From Berkiella sp964606325 (lineage in GTDB: Bacteria; Pseudomonadota; Gammaproteobacteria; Berkiellales; Berkiellaceae), in contig CAZSGE010000041.1 of assembly GCA_964606325.1 (NCBI GenBank), forward strand, positions 1 to 24,245: a stretch of DNA of 24,245 nt, given 5' to 3'. A model generated the notes under the pieces. The model was given only the letters and a program-made list of their open reading frames with translations. It was not told where the DNA came from and did not search any database. Below, in pieces: positions 6,776 to 14,744 of the stretch; within the stretch, counting starts at the first letter, position 1, and the number at the start of each line of letters is the position of its first letter. The position numbers and the translations under genes are program-made.

Positions 6776-7879
6776 TTATTTTTTAGCGCTTCGTTTGAAA
6801 GGTTTTTCTGCTGTAACAGGAGGTGAAGGCTCTCCTTCTTTCTTTTGCTTTTTGAGATCTTGAATTGGTGTGACGCTGTTTTCTTGCTTAAACGTCGCCA
6901 TAAAAGCACTCAAACCAGCTAGTGTACGTGCATTAGTTGTTTTATCATAGGCATCTAATAAGGCCATTTGTTCCTTGAATGATGAACTGTATTGTAAGAG
7001 TAAATCGATAGCGCCTTTAACATCATCGATTTTTTTACCCAGTGTAAGTACTCTCTGAAGCCTCATGTGGTCTGCTTGCGGCGCATTCGAGGACATCACC
7101 GGCGCAGTTGCTTGCGATTCTACCTCAACCATTTCTTCTTTTGCTTTTCTTTTTTGCAGATGCGCTTCTTTGGCGTCTTTCACAGAAACCGTTACCGCGG
7201 CAGAATCTGTTCGCTTAGAAAGTTCAATTGCCGCCAAAAAATCAGGATCATCAGCGAGTGCTTCAAGCTCTGCCTCTGGCTCTTGTTTCATTTTAGCTGG
7301 TATAACGGTTGCAACAGACGCTTCTTCTTGCTGCTTGTCGATTTGCATGAACATATCGGCAAAAGCTTTTTGAGGATTATCGCCAAAATTCAAAAAGAAA
7401 TTGAATTGATTAACAAAAGAATCCTTCATCTTCGCTATTGTTTCGTTCACAAACACAATCAGAATGAGTTGTTGCGCTTCAGGTAATCTATTAAACGCCA
7501 ACAGATGATTTTGAAAATCGATTTTTTTTAAGTTGGCACTATTGTTGGGGCATTCTTTGACATAATTGCTGTAGTTTTTTGCTAAATCAGCAATTACTTT
7601 GTCATCTAATTGAAATGCTTTACTCAAGTTTTTGATATCATCAAGCGTGGCGTCTATTTTTTTAGCCGCATCTTTTTTGGATTCAGCGATAGCACGTGCT
7701 AATGAGGAATCATCATCATAGTGTGAAGATGAGCTTGGTTTGCTTTGGGCGCGATTGGTGCTCAACGCTGGTTGTGGCTGCGTCACCCCCAGTGATGCAT
7801 TAATAGCCTCTTGTAGATCAGGATCTTCTTCAACAGGATCTTGCTGACCGCTTAATAAATCTTTAAAGGCATTCCACAT
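6776..7879 (-). CDS. Protein with three ubiquitin-interacting motifs; candidate host-directed effector
   Basis: 367 residues, no signal peptide, no membrane segment. Three segments align with the UIM consensus (acidic run, then hydrophobic-x-x-Ala-hydrophobic-x-x-Ser): residues 17-30 (EEDPDLQEAINASL), 55-68 (DDDSSLARAIAESK) and 210-222 (DDPDFLAAIELSK). Each has the invariant Ala and Ser and the [LF]-x-x-A-I core. Ubiquitin binding through such helices is established in eukaryotic proteins (Rpn10/S5a, ataxin-3, USP25); bacteria lack ubiquitin. The rest is alpha-helical without a recognised enzyme. Between UIM2 and UIM3 is a helical domain (about 75-190); after UIM3 come a basic KRKAK patch, another helical segment and a Lys-rich tail ending FKRSAKK, which could serve as a type IV secretion signal or NLS. 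A host-ubiquitin-binding effector is an inference. Lone UIM matches can be chance; three with the same core make that unlikely. Confidence 0.8.
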   Translation of the reverse strand: MWNAFKDLLSGQQDPVEEDPDLQEAINASLGVTQPQPALSTNRAQSKPSSSSHYDDDSSLARAIAESKKDAAKKIDATLDDIKNLSKAFQLDDKVIADLAKNYSNYVKECPNNSANLKKIDFQNHLLAFNRLPEAQQLILIVFVNETIAKMKDSFVNQFNFFLNFGDNPQKAFADMFMQIDKQQEEASVATVIPAKMKQEPEAELEALADDPDFLAAIELSKRTDSAAVTVSVKDAKEAHLQKRKAKEEMVEVESQATAPVMSSNAPQADHMRLQRVLTLGKKIDDVKGAIDLLLQYSSSFKEQMALLDAYDKTTNARTLAGLSAFMATFKQENSVTPIQDLKKQKKEGEPSPPVTAEKPFKRSAKK

Positions 7880-7893
7880 GGTTTAGTTTCTCT

Positions 7894-7931
7894 AAAATGA
7901 TGTTAGTAGGTCGGCATACTACCATCATTTT
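7894..7931. terminator. 14-bp inverted repeat between ispG and the UIM gene
   Basis: AAAATGATGTTAGT and ACTACCATCATTTT are inverted copies with one mismatch, around 10 bases. An A-run precedes and a T-run follows, so it could terminate ispG transcription. It ends only 14 bases before the UIM-gene start codon, so it could instead be an operator or a 5' UTR hairpin for that gene. Confidence 0.5.
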
Positions 7932-7966
7932 TTGGAGAAAGATAGCGGACGAACTCTATTATTTAG

Positions 7967-9220
7967 TTAAACAACACTTGTGTATTTTTGTTCGATATAC
8001 CGTTGAATAATTTCAATAAATTCACCGGCAATATTATCGCCGCGAAGAATTTTGAACTTCTTACCATCCATGAAAACCGGTGCAGCAGGCGTCTCGCCTG
8101 TGCCTGGTAAGCTGATGCCAATATCGGCGTGTTTACTTTCGCCCGGACCATTAACCACGCAGCCCATCACCGCTAATTTAAGGTTTTCTACGCCTTTGTA
8201 TTTTTCACGCCAAATCGGCATGTTATCTCGAACGTGATGCTGAATTCTTTGCGCTAATTCTTGAAAGACAGTGCTTGTGGTTCGACCACAACCTGGGCAA
8301 GCGGTTACCATCGGTGTAAAAGCACGTAATTCTAGTGATTGCAAAATCTCTTGGCATACCACCACTTCTTTTGTTCTATCACCACCTGGCTCTGGCGTTA
8401 AAGAAGCTCGAATGGTGTCACCAATTCCTTGTTGCAATAAAATGGCGAAAGAGGCAGCGGTGGCAATGATACCTTTGCTATCCATACCTGCTTCGGTAAG
8501 CCCTAAATGCAAGGCATAATTACTTCTGCTGGCCAGCGCTATGTATAAAGGTACCAATTCTTGGACTTTGCTTACTTTACAAGCCAGTACAATTTTATCT
8601 TTGCCCATGCCTAAATTTTCGGCATGCTGCGCGCTTGCTAAGGCTGAAATCACGAGAGCTTCTCTTGTGACAGCGCTTACATCTTTAGGTTGCGCTAATT
8701 TGGCATTTTCATCCATTAAACGCACAACCAAATCTTGATCTAAACTACCCCAGTTCACACCAATTCGCACCGGCTTGTTATGTTTAAGGGCAACTTCAAT
8801 CATGGTGCTAAAATTAGCATCATGCTTATCGCCAAATCCTACGTTACCTGGATTGATACGATATTTTGCAAGCATTTGCGCACAGTCAGGAAATTCGGTT
8901 AAAAGTTGATGCCCAATGTAATGAAAATCGCCGATCAATAAGGGCTCATCCCATCCCATTTGCACAAGACGTTCGTAAATATGGGGCACAGCACGTGCTG
9001 CGTCTTTGTTATTAACGGTAATGCGAACCAGCTCAGAGCCTGCTTTATATAATTCATAACATTGACGTGCAGTTGCCTCAACATCCGCCGTATCGGTGTT
9101 TGTCATAGACTGCACAACGATAGGTGCCCCGCCACCAATCGTGACCTTGCCAATTTTCACAGGCACCGTCATATGACGTTGCTGCAATAAAGCACCAGCA
9201 AAGCGAGTATCGTGTGTCAT
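7967..9220 (-). CDS. ispG: 4-hydroxy-3-methylbut-2-enyl-diphosphate synthase
   Basis: 417 residues. IspG (GcpE) is the penultimate enzyme of the MEP pathway. It reductively converts 2-C-methyl-D-erythritol 2,4-cyclodiphosphate to HMBPP with a [4Fe-4S] cluster in the cytoplasm. The N-terminal TIM-barrel start (VKIGKVTIGGGAPIVVQSMTNTDT) is typical. The cluster ligands are in place: Cys308 and Cys311 in CPGCGRT, Cys354 and Glu361 in CVVNGPGE. It is longer than the E. coli enzyme (372), with about 11 extra residues between the second and third ligand Cys and more in the middle, as in several other bacteria. The ATG at 9220 has GGAG 6 bases upstream. In E. coli ispG is near hisS and bamB; here those are absent. 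Confidence 0.97.
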   Translation of the reverse strand: MTHDTRFAGALLQQRHMTVPVKIGKVTIGGGAPIVVQSMTNTDTADVEATARQCYELYKAGSELVRITVNNKDAARAVPHIYERLVQMGWDEPLLIGDFHYIGHQLLTEFPDCAQMLAKYRINPGNVGFGDKHDANFSTMIEVALKHNKPVRIGVNWGSLDQDLVVRLMDENAKLAQPKDVSAVTREALVISALASAQHAENLGMGKDKIVLACKVSKVQELVPLYIALASRSNYALHLGLTEAGMDSKGIIATAASFAILLQQGIGDTIRASLTPEPGGDRTKEVVVCQEILQSLELRAFTPMVTACPGCGRTTSTVFQELAQRIQHHVRDNMPIWREKYKGVENLKLAVMGCVVNGPGESKHADIGISLPGTGETPAAPVFMDGKKFKILRGDNIAGEFIEIIQRYIEQKYTSVV

Positions 9221-9388
9221 AACAACTCCAATAAATGTTATTCGAATAAATTACACTGCTTTTAATGTAAAAAATTCTAGCATGTTTGACGACGATGCCC
9301 CAATCAAAAATAATATTGTTAGTTATTGGACTTAATGCTAAATCAGCTCATAAGCTAATAGTAATCTCTGTGAACTTAGGAGTTACTT

Positions 9389-9628
9389 ATGTCTTCCACA
9401 GACAACGCATCCCTGCCTGTTTCCCGTGATAAATTAAGTTTTTATTTGCATCATCTTGAGCAACTAGATCGATTATTAGCTGTGATTGAACTGTTGAAAA
9501 CTGAAAATAGACAATTGCGCCATATGGCTTTAAAGAATAGTCCGCAAAGAAAACTACCTGAAAAAAATCCAACAACTCATTCTAAACCCAGAATAACTTG
9601 TTGGACTTTTACAGAGCAAAAAATTTAG
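9389..9628 (+). CDS. Small coiled-coil protein (TIGR02449/ZapB-like)
   Basis: 79 residues with an excellent ribosome site (AGGAG, 6 bases before ATG). Residues 15-45 (LSFYLHHLEQLDRLLAVIELL then KTENRQLR) form one amphipathic heptad helix ending in the -L-x-x-E-N-x-x-L-R pattern of short gammaproteobacterial coiled-coil proteins such as TIGR02449, which are thought to be related to cell-division factors of the ZapB kind. The tail is polar and basic. The stop overlaps by 4 bases the stop of the convergent membrane-protein gene. The family assignment rests on pattern memory and is moderate. Confidence 0.65.
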   Translation: MSSTDNASLPVSRDKLSFYLHHLEQLDRLLAVIELLKTENRQLRHMALKNSPQRKLPEKNPTTHSKPRITCWTFTEQKI

Positions 9629-10170
9629 TTGACTCTATTTTTTTTGCGAGCAGCTGCTTTTGGTGTGGGAGCTTCTTCATCATTTGCAGCAGGCAAAGGT
9701 TGCTTTGCAGCAGCAAATTGATTGACGAGGGCTTCATTGCGCTGTCCAGCTGCTTCTAAAGCAATATCCGCTTCTTCATGGTCATGCTTGGCAGCTTTAC
9801 GCACTTCATCAAGCTGTTTTACGACTTCAGCATATTTCTCTTGTAACGCAAAATTACGTTCAATATTGAGGCGTGCCACATTCTCACTCACGTTAGACAA
9901 GGCTGCTCTAGTGAAAATGGTGGTTGCTATACCTACCATAGAAGCAATCGCCCCCATCGCAAAAGTTAAGGCCGCTAAAGCAGAAAAGCCTTCTAAAGAA
10001 GAAAAGAATACGGGGGCCCACTTCAACATCCCATAAGCGGGTATGGTTGCCGTTAATGTTAAGCCTAGCCAAGCGCTAGCACTAAGGGCTAAAGCTATTG
10101 GCAACACCCATTTAACCCAGTTATACCACCATGGAAAAGAATGACGATCAGTTGATTTAGGATTGAACAC
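9625..10170 (-). CDS. Membrane protein with C-terminal coiled coil
   Basis: 181 residues, GTG start with GAGG 7 bases upstream. Two hydrophobic segments, about residues 19-46 (VLPIALALSASAWLGLTLTA) and 62-86 (SALAALTFAMGAIASMVGIA), make a helical hairpin in the inner membrane. A charged helix follows (about 90-155), rich in Glu, Lys and Ala with heptad spacing (IERNFALQEKYAEVVKQLDE), and an Ala/Pro/Lys tail ending RKKNRVN. The shape, two membrane helices plus a long cytoplasmic coiled coil, is shared by many unrelated proteins and I recognise no family. Confidence 0.75.
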   Translation of the reverse strand: MFNPKSTDRHSFPWWYNWVKWVLPIALALSASAWLGLTLTATIPAYGMLKWAPVFFSSLEGFSALAALTFAMGAIASMVGIATTIFTRAALSNVSENVARLNIERNFALQEKYAEVVKQLDEVRKAAKHDHEEADIALEAAGQRNEALVNQFAAAKQPLPAANDEEAPTPKAAARKKNRVN

Positions 10171-10382
10171 TGCAACACCTCATAAAGCCAATTAACTAAA
10201 TATTAAGTTGCTCTTTAGCCATTTTACTGCGCGTAAGTGTACCCAACATTGTGATTGCTGAACATACTTATAGTGAAATTCTTTTTGTGCTAAGCCGATG
10301 TTATCGAATGAAACCGGTAGTCAAATGCTAACGCCCCAGATATGATAAATGCTGATGCTATTGGCAGTTATTGAAGGTAATC

Positions 10383-10589
10383 ATGAAAAATTTAACGCAA
10401 TACAACAAATTTATACAATCCCTTGAACTCAAAGCCACGGGTGGTTTGTTCTTTCACCGTATCAACGAACAAATCTATATTACAGATTACACACATCGAC
10501 TTTTAGGGATCTGGGAACTCGATCCTGGCCAACCCCTCGCTTTCAAAGAAACCATGAAACAAATATCTGATCAGATCACAAGCTCATAA
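10383..10589 (+). CDS. Small hypothetical protein
   Basis: 68 residues from the ATG at 10383, which has GAAGG just upstream; a TTG four codons earlier in the same frame overlaps that ribosome site and is unlikely. The sequence (KNLTQYNKFIQSLEL, GGLFFHRINEQIYITDY, LGIWELDPGQPLAFKETMKQI) looks like a small soluble alpha/beta protein. I do not recognise it. It sits 103 bases upstream of rpoS, where nlpD lies in many gammaproteobacteria. Confidence 0.65.
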   Translation: MKNLTQYNKFIQSLELKATGGLFFHRINEQIYITDYTHRLLGIWELDPGQPLAFKETMKQISDQITSS

Positions 10590-10692
10590 GACTAAAGCAT
10601 CGCCAAAAATTGGCCGACACTTTCTATAGATTCGATATTAGTCAAAATAGTCAAAGTGGAATGGAACTCCTAAAACCAATGAGGTCATCCTT

Positions 10693-11676
10693 ATGTATGA
10701 CAAGTGGAATTACGGAGTTAAGAAGAGCTTTAATGCTTATAGCAATACAGCGGAGTCTCGCGACAACGAGGAACCGCCTGCTGGCTTTGAGCAAGTCTCA
10801 CAAAATCAGGCTGAGCACACTGAAAAAGAACAGCTCTACTTTGAGCCTTTCGATTTAATTGAACAGTATTATAAAGAAATACGCACGTCCCCCTTGCTCA
10901 CCAAGGAGGAAGAAGTCTTTTATGCACGAAAAGTTCAACAAGGCGACATCGAAGCCAAGCATAAAATGATTAAATGCAATTTACGTTTAGTCGTCAAAAT
11001 TGCTAAGCGTTATATTAAAAGTGGGATTCCCATTTTAGATTTAATCGAGGAAGGTAATATTGGCTTAATGCGCGCTGTTGAAAAGTTTGATCCAGAAAAA
11101 GGCTTTCGCTTTTCGACCTATGGTGCTTGGTGGATTCAACAAACCATTGAGCGCGCCATTATGAATCAATCTCGCACTGTGCGCGTACCTGTACATGTTG
11201 TAAAGCAAGTGAATGCTTGTTTGCGTAAAGGGCGGGAATTGACAAAACAATTAGATCATGAACCAAAGCCCAGTGATATCGCCGCAGCCTTAAAGCGTAA
11301 TCCTGAAGAAATTGAGCAAATGTTATCTTTTAATGAAAAAACCATTTCAATGGATTCGCCTATTTCAGAGTTAATTGATAAGCCCTTAATAGATACCTTG
11401 CACGATAGCCAAGATTTTGATCCTTTGCATCGTTATGCCAGTATCGATTTAAAAGAAAATATCGAACGCTGGTTGCAACGGTTATCCCCCAAACATCGCG
11501 AAGTCGTTATTCGTCGCTATGGCTTACAAGGCCATGATGTGGCAACGCTTGATCAAACTGGTTTGGAAATTGGTTTAACGCGTGAGCGTGTGCGTCAATT
11601 ACAGTCCGAAGCTTTGAAACAATTGAAAAAATTGATTGAAAAAGATGGCGAGAGCGGACAGACCTTGTTGAATTAG
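10693..11676 (+). CDS. rpoS: RNA polymerase sigma factor RpoS
   Basis: 327 residues, near the usual 330. It directs RNA polymerase to stress and stationary-phase promoters; in Legionella and Coxiella it controls the transmissive or developmental form. Region 1.2 is at about 52-85, region 2 at 90-160 with the NLRLVVKIAKRYI, LDLIEEGNIGLMRAVEKFDP and FRFSTYGAWWIQQTIERAIM signatures, region 3 at about 165-235, and region 4 at 250-318 with the helix-turn-helix LDQTGLEIGLTRERVRQLQ. RpoS rather than RpoD or RpoH is favoured by length, the lack of region 1.1 and the HVVKQVN...LRKGREL motif. GAGGTC lies 8 bases before the ATG. The last 4 bases overlap the convergent hipA-like gene. The usual upstream nlpD is missing. 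Confidence 0.93.
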   Translation: MYDKWNYGVKKSFNAYSNTAESRDNEEPPAGFEQVSQNQAEHTEKEQLYFEPFDLIEQYYKEIRTSPLLTKEEEVFYARKVQQGDIEAKHKMIKCNLRLVVKIAKRYIKSGIPILDLIEEGNIGLMRAVEKFDPEKGFRFSTYGAWWIQQTIERAIMNQSRTVRVPVHVVKQVNACLRKGRELTKQLDHEPKPSDIAAALKRNPEEIEQMLSFNEKTISMDSPISELIDKPLIDTLHDSQDFDPLHRYASIDLKENIERWLQRLSPKHREVVIRRYGLQGHDVATLDQTGLEIGLTRERVRQLQSEALKQLKKLIEKDGESGQTLLN

Positions 11677-12941
11677 GCGATAATTCGAAAATCGTTTTGA
11701 AGTTTAGCCCAGTGAGTCTGAAGCTTTTTTTTATGAGCTTCATTCATAGGAAGGTTTTTTAACGCCGCTGGCCATAGACTTCTCGCTTTTGCAATAGTGT
11801 CATAAAGATGCGGCTTTATGGCTCGCCAAGGTATATCTGCTTTCTTAGCCCAGGCCTCAAAATGAGTATATGAAGCTTTGTACCAATCTTTGTTTTTTCC
11901 TAAATTGAGCGCATAGTGTCTTTCATCGTCGATATACACGCTAGTTGTTAGGATATCATAAGCTGGAGAAAGCCTCGGAGTGATTTGATCAAGGTAAAGC
12001 AAACTCCAGTTCTTAATGTGAGCATCACCATTGGCAAGAAGAATATTAACAAGAATTCGCCTAGCCAATTGTTGAGCATCAGCTAAACCGTCGCCTGAAT
12101 ATTCGTATAGAATACTGCCAATTTGCTCGTAGTTGGCACTGTTATATTTCTCGCGCGGGTATTTCACTAACACTTGTGCGAAATCTTCCATATGAATACG
12201 CGTATTTTCATCGCGATCAAAACGTTTGATTGCAAATGCCAGTTTCTCATCTGGCAAATTTATTTGAGGTAAACTGTGTAGTTTACTCAGCTCAACCAAT
12301 TTGATTTCTGGTATATTTATACCTACCAACGAAGCTAAGCTCATAGCCGTATATTCATTCAATGGCACGTCTTTATGTTTTGTTGAAGGCGTTTTGATGA
12401 TCCAATCACCAAGTACATCCCCTTTGGATAGATTATAACGACCATCTTTTTCCTTCATGGAAAACTTCATCTGAACACCGGCGAGAGAAAATTTATGTTG
12501 GCGAGTGGTTTTCTCAAACTTCACAGCCTTTGCTTCATGCGTCCTAAGAACACTGTTTGGAACAATATCTGGCTCCATGGGCTCTGCCACCAGTGCACCA
12601 GGTAAATCATTGCCTAAATATGAGAGCATAAGAAACTCATTATCAACGTGTACTTTGAGACCTTGAGCCATCAATTCTCTCAACGAACCCTCTGGTAACA
12701 GATTAGATAAAGTAGGATGCAGCTTTTGATTCGTCACCCAAGGTTGTGCCATTAATTTATCGGCTCTTGCAAAATTGGGATGTGTAATTAAGCTGAATGT
12801 TGGACGACCTACATCACTTTTGAAACTTTCAGCAAAACTCAGGACATTGCGGCCATTTTGAAAACCAGCCAAGTAGCCTATTTCTGTGCCATGCAACGTA
12901 AGTTTGAGAATATTCATTTGATTGGCTTTGCTACCGCTCAT
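11673..12941 (-). CDS. hipA: HipA-like serine/threonine kinase toxin
   Basis: 422 residues. HipA toxins are PI3/4-kinase-like protein kinases; E. coli HipA phosphorylates glutamyl-tRNA synthetase, halting translation and inducing persistence. An N-terminal HipA domain (LTLHGTEIGYLAGFQNG ... LSNLLPEGSLRELM) is followed by the kinase core with KFSLAGVQMKFSM, the DWIIKTPS strand, EDFAQVL, the catalytic loop NGDAHIKNWSLLY (Asp306, E. coli Asp309) and the metal-binding LSPAYDILTT. All key motifs are present, so it is probably active. The ATG overlaps the stop of the antitoxin gene by 4 bases (ATGA), typical of translational coupling. It converges on rpoS with a 4-base overlap. The substrate in this organism is not known. 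Confidence 0.93.
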   Translation of the reverse strand: MSGSKANQMNILKLTLHGTEIGYLAGFQNGRNVLSFAESFKSDVGRPTFSLITHPNFARADKLMAQPWVTNQKLHPTLSNLLPEGSLRELMAQGLKVHVDNEFLMLSYLGNDLPGALVAEPMEPDIVPNSVLRTHEAKAVKFEKTTRQHKFSLAGVQMKFSMKEKDGRYNLSKGDVLGDWIIKTPSTKHKDVPLNEYTAMSLASLVGINIPEIKLVELSKLHSLPQINLPDEKLAFAIKRFDRDENTRIHMEDFAQVLVKYPREKYNSANYEQIGSILYEYSGDGLADAQQLARRILVNILLANGDAHIKNWSLLYLDQITPRLSPAYDILTTSVYIDDERHYALNLGKNKDWYKASYTHFEAWAKKADIPWRAIKPHLYDTIAKARSLWPAALKNLPMNEAHKKKLQTHWAKLQNDFRIIA

Positions 12942-13261
12942 TGATCATCTTCAAATAAGTTTTGCCAAGGATCCTCGGACAAGTCTTTCTTTTGTTTTTC
13001 TTGCGGTTGCATTTGCGATAGTAAAGAGCGATCACTATCAAGAACAGCCTGAACCGCGCTTAGCTTTTCTTTAGGAATAAGCATGAGTTCACTGTTAAGC
13101 CCTTTAGCAATCAATTCCAGCGTATTTAGTCTTGGATTACCTTTAGACTCCAATCGCTGATATTGCTGGCGCGAGATCCCCATACGCAACATCATATCGT
13201 ATTGTTTAAGGCCGAGTATCAGTCGACGCTTTTTCAGTTGCTGAAGTAGAGATTCACTCAT
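12938..13261 (-). CDS. hipB: HipB-like antitoxin, XRE-family repressor
   Basis: 107 residues. Residues about 8-62 form a Cro/C1-type helix-turn-helix (LKKRRLILGLKQYDMMLRMGISRQQYQRLESKGNPRLNTLELIAKGL). The C-terminal part is acidic and Gln-rich and ends DPWQNLFEDDQ, plausibly the toxin-contact tail, as E. coli HipB has a functional C-terminal Trp. HipB neutralises HipA and represses its own operon. The palindromes lying over the predicted promoter at 13291-13344 are the likely operators. It is the first gene of the pair and overlaps hipA by 4 bases. Confidence 0.9.
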   Translation of the reverse strand: MSESLLQQLKKRRLILGLKQYDMMLRMGISRQQYQRLESKGNPRLNTLELIAKGLNSELMLIPKEKLSAVQAVLDSDRSLLSQMQPQEKQKKDLSEDPWQNLFEDDQ

Positions 13262-13297
13262 AGAAACTCATAAGTTGCTTTTTACCACATAAGAAAC

Positions 13298-13326
13298 ATA
13301 ATAGCTTCTTTTTAATTAATTAGCAA
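13298..13326 (-). promoter_or_regulatory. hipBA promoter
   Basis: On the minus strand TTGCTA (13321-13326) and TATTAT (13298-13303) are spaced by 17 bases, 37 bases before the hipB start. The -35 lies inside the left arm of the perfect palindrome at 13317-13344 and the -10 lies in the degenerate copy at 13291-13310. Confidence 0.7.
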
Positions 13327-13344
13327 CATATGTGTTGCTAATTA
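13317..13344. promoter_or_regulatory. Perfect palindromic operator of hipBA (O2)
   Basis: TAATTAGCAACA and TGTTGCTAATTA form perfect 12-base arms around TATG, overlapping the -35 box of hipBA. The half-site core is GCAACA. A strong candidate for HipB or HipAB binding. Confidence 0.75.
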
Positions 13345-13368
13345 CCCTTACCCGCTTCGAATTCCATA

Positions 13369-13390
13369 AAAGCAACATATATGTAGCTTT
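13369..13390. promoter_or_regulatory. Second, imperfect hipBA operator (O3)
   Basis: AAAGCAACATATATGTAGCTTT is symmetric except for one mismatched pair and shares the GCAACATAT core with the perfect palindrome; the two centres are 49 bases apart. A weaker relative, AAGAAACATAATAGCTTCTT at 13291-13310, covers the -10. Together they suggest cooperative binding of repressor dimers, as at the multi-operator hip locus of E. coli. Confidence 0.6.
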
Positions 13391-13508
13391 CTTTGTAAGG
13401 CGTATTTGCACGCTTAAAGCCATGAACTAAGCAATCCAATCATATCGCTTTTACCTTCCGAAATTGCTACGATCAATTTCATCACATTTATATTGCGATA
13501 CTAAAAAT

Positions 13509-14744
13509 ATGGAATTATTCACGCTTTGGATTGGCATTGGCTGCATCGTTGTTTTCCTTTCCTTGGGGATCAGCATCTGGGCCGTAAGTTACCAACGCCA
13601 CATAAAAGAACAGCTCATCGCACTAACGTCAGAGCAAGTCGCCAACAAAGAGAAATTATTTGAAACGCTACTCAAAACACAACAAAGCGCGAACGAAACT
13701 ATCACGGCTTTTTCACAACAACAACTGCTCGGTTTACAAAGTAGCTTACGTGAACATTTTATGGAGCTTGATAGGCAGATCCAATCCGTTTTAGTACGCA
13801 CCACCACCAATTTGTCGCAACAATTTGATAAATTAAATCAATCCACAAGCGAACATCTACTCAAAATCAGCGAATCGGTTGAAATTAAGTTGGCAAAAGG
13901 TTTTGAAAAAACCAACGAAACCTTTACCAGCATTATCACAAGGCTTGCGATGATTGATGATGCGCAAAAGAAGATTACCCAGCTTTCACAAAATGTGATG
14001 AGCTTACAAGAAATTCTATCCGATAAACGCTCACGCGGCGCTTTTGGCGAAGTGCAGCTCAATACATTGCTACAAAACTGCCTACCGACTAATTGTTATC
14101 ATTTGCAGCACACCTTAAGTAACAACGCACGCGTAGATTGTTTACTCGTATTACCTGAGCCTACTGGCAAAATTGCCATTGATGCGAAGTTTCCCTTAGA
14201 AAACTATAAAAAATACGCTGATAATGATAGAACAGAGAGTGAACGCCTCAGCGCAAAACAGCAATTTAAACTAGATATCAAAAAACATATTCAAGATATT
14301 AGTCAAAAATATATCATTCCCGGTGAAACCTCTGACGGGGCTTTGATGTTTATTCCCGCTGAAGCGATTTTTGCCGATATTCATAGTTATCACCCTGATT
14401 TAGTTGAATATGCCATGCAACAACGTGTATGGCTCGCCTCCCCTTCCACCATGATGGCGATTTTAACGACAGCCAGTGCGGTACTCAAAGATTCCGCTAC
14501 CCGTGCGCAGGTCCATGTCATTCAAGAGCATTTGCGTTATCTGGCCCAAGATTTTGGCCGTTTTGAAAAACGCATGGATAATTTATCGCGCCATATTCAA
14601 CAAGCCAGTGAAGATGTCGAGCAAGTTCATACCTCGGCGATTAAAATCAGTAAACGCTTCACTCAGATTGAAAACGTAGAAATTTCTCAGCTAACTAATA
14701 CTCATGAAAATGCTATTCCCGAATTGTTGGAGGACATACCATGA
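13509..14744 (+). CDS. rmuC: DNA recombination protein RmuC
   Basis: 411 residues from the ATG at 13509. A TTG at 13464 would add 15 residues but would place a polar segment before the N-terminal membrane helix, so the ATG is preferred even though neither has a clear ribosome site. An N-terminal helix (LWIGIGCIVVFLSLGISIW) anchors it to the membrane; a long coiled coil runs to about 165, then the RmuC nuclease-like domain with SDKRSRGAFGEVQLNTLL, IDAKFPLENY, SDGALMFIPAEAIFADI and VWLASPSTMMAIL. RmuC limits DNA inversions and acts in genome stability, with a PD-(D/E)XK-like core (the E in GEVQL, D and K in DAKFP). The stop overlaps the next gene by 4 bases. Confidence 0.93.
   Translation: MELFTLWIGIGCIVVFLSLGISIWAVSYQRHIKEQLIALTSEQVANKEKLFETLLKTQQSANETITAFSQQQLLGLQSSLREHFMELDRQIQSVLVRTTTNLSQQFDKLNQSTSEHLLKISESVEIKLAKGFEKTNETFTSIITRLAMIDDAQKKITQLSQNVMSLQEILSDKRSRGAFGEVQLNTLLQNCLPTNCYHLQHTLSNNARVDCLLVLPEPTGKIAIDAKFPLENYKKYADNDRTESERLSAKQQFKLDIKKHIQDISQKYIIPGETSDGALMFIPAEAIFADIHSYHPDLVEYAMQQRVWLASPSTMMAILTTASAVLKDSATRAQVHVIQEHLRYLAQDFGRFEKRMDNLSRHIQQASEDVEQVHTSAIKISKRFTQIENVEISQLTNTHENAIPELLEDIP

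Noticed and set aside
7065..7486. Plus-strand open frames of 102 and 139 codons
   Set aside because: They lie antisense to the UIM gene, have biased Ser/Phe/Cys composition typical of shadow frames and no ribosome site.
11673..11676. Truncation of rpoS or hipA because their ends overlap
   Set aside because: Both proteins have full family length with intact C-terminal motifs; a 4-base convergent overlap is ordinary.
13464..13508. TTG start for rmuC
   Set aside because: It would add a polar 15-residue segment before the membrane anchor, and there is no ribosome site; ATG 13509 fits the family better.
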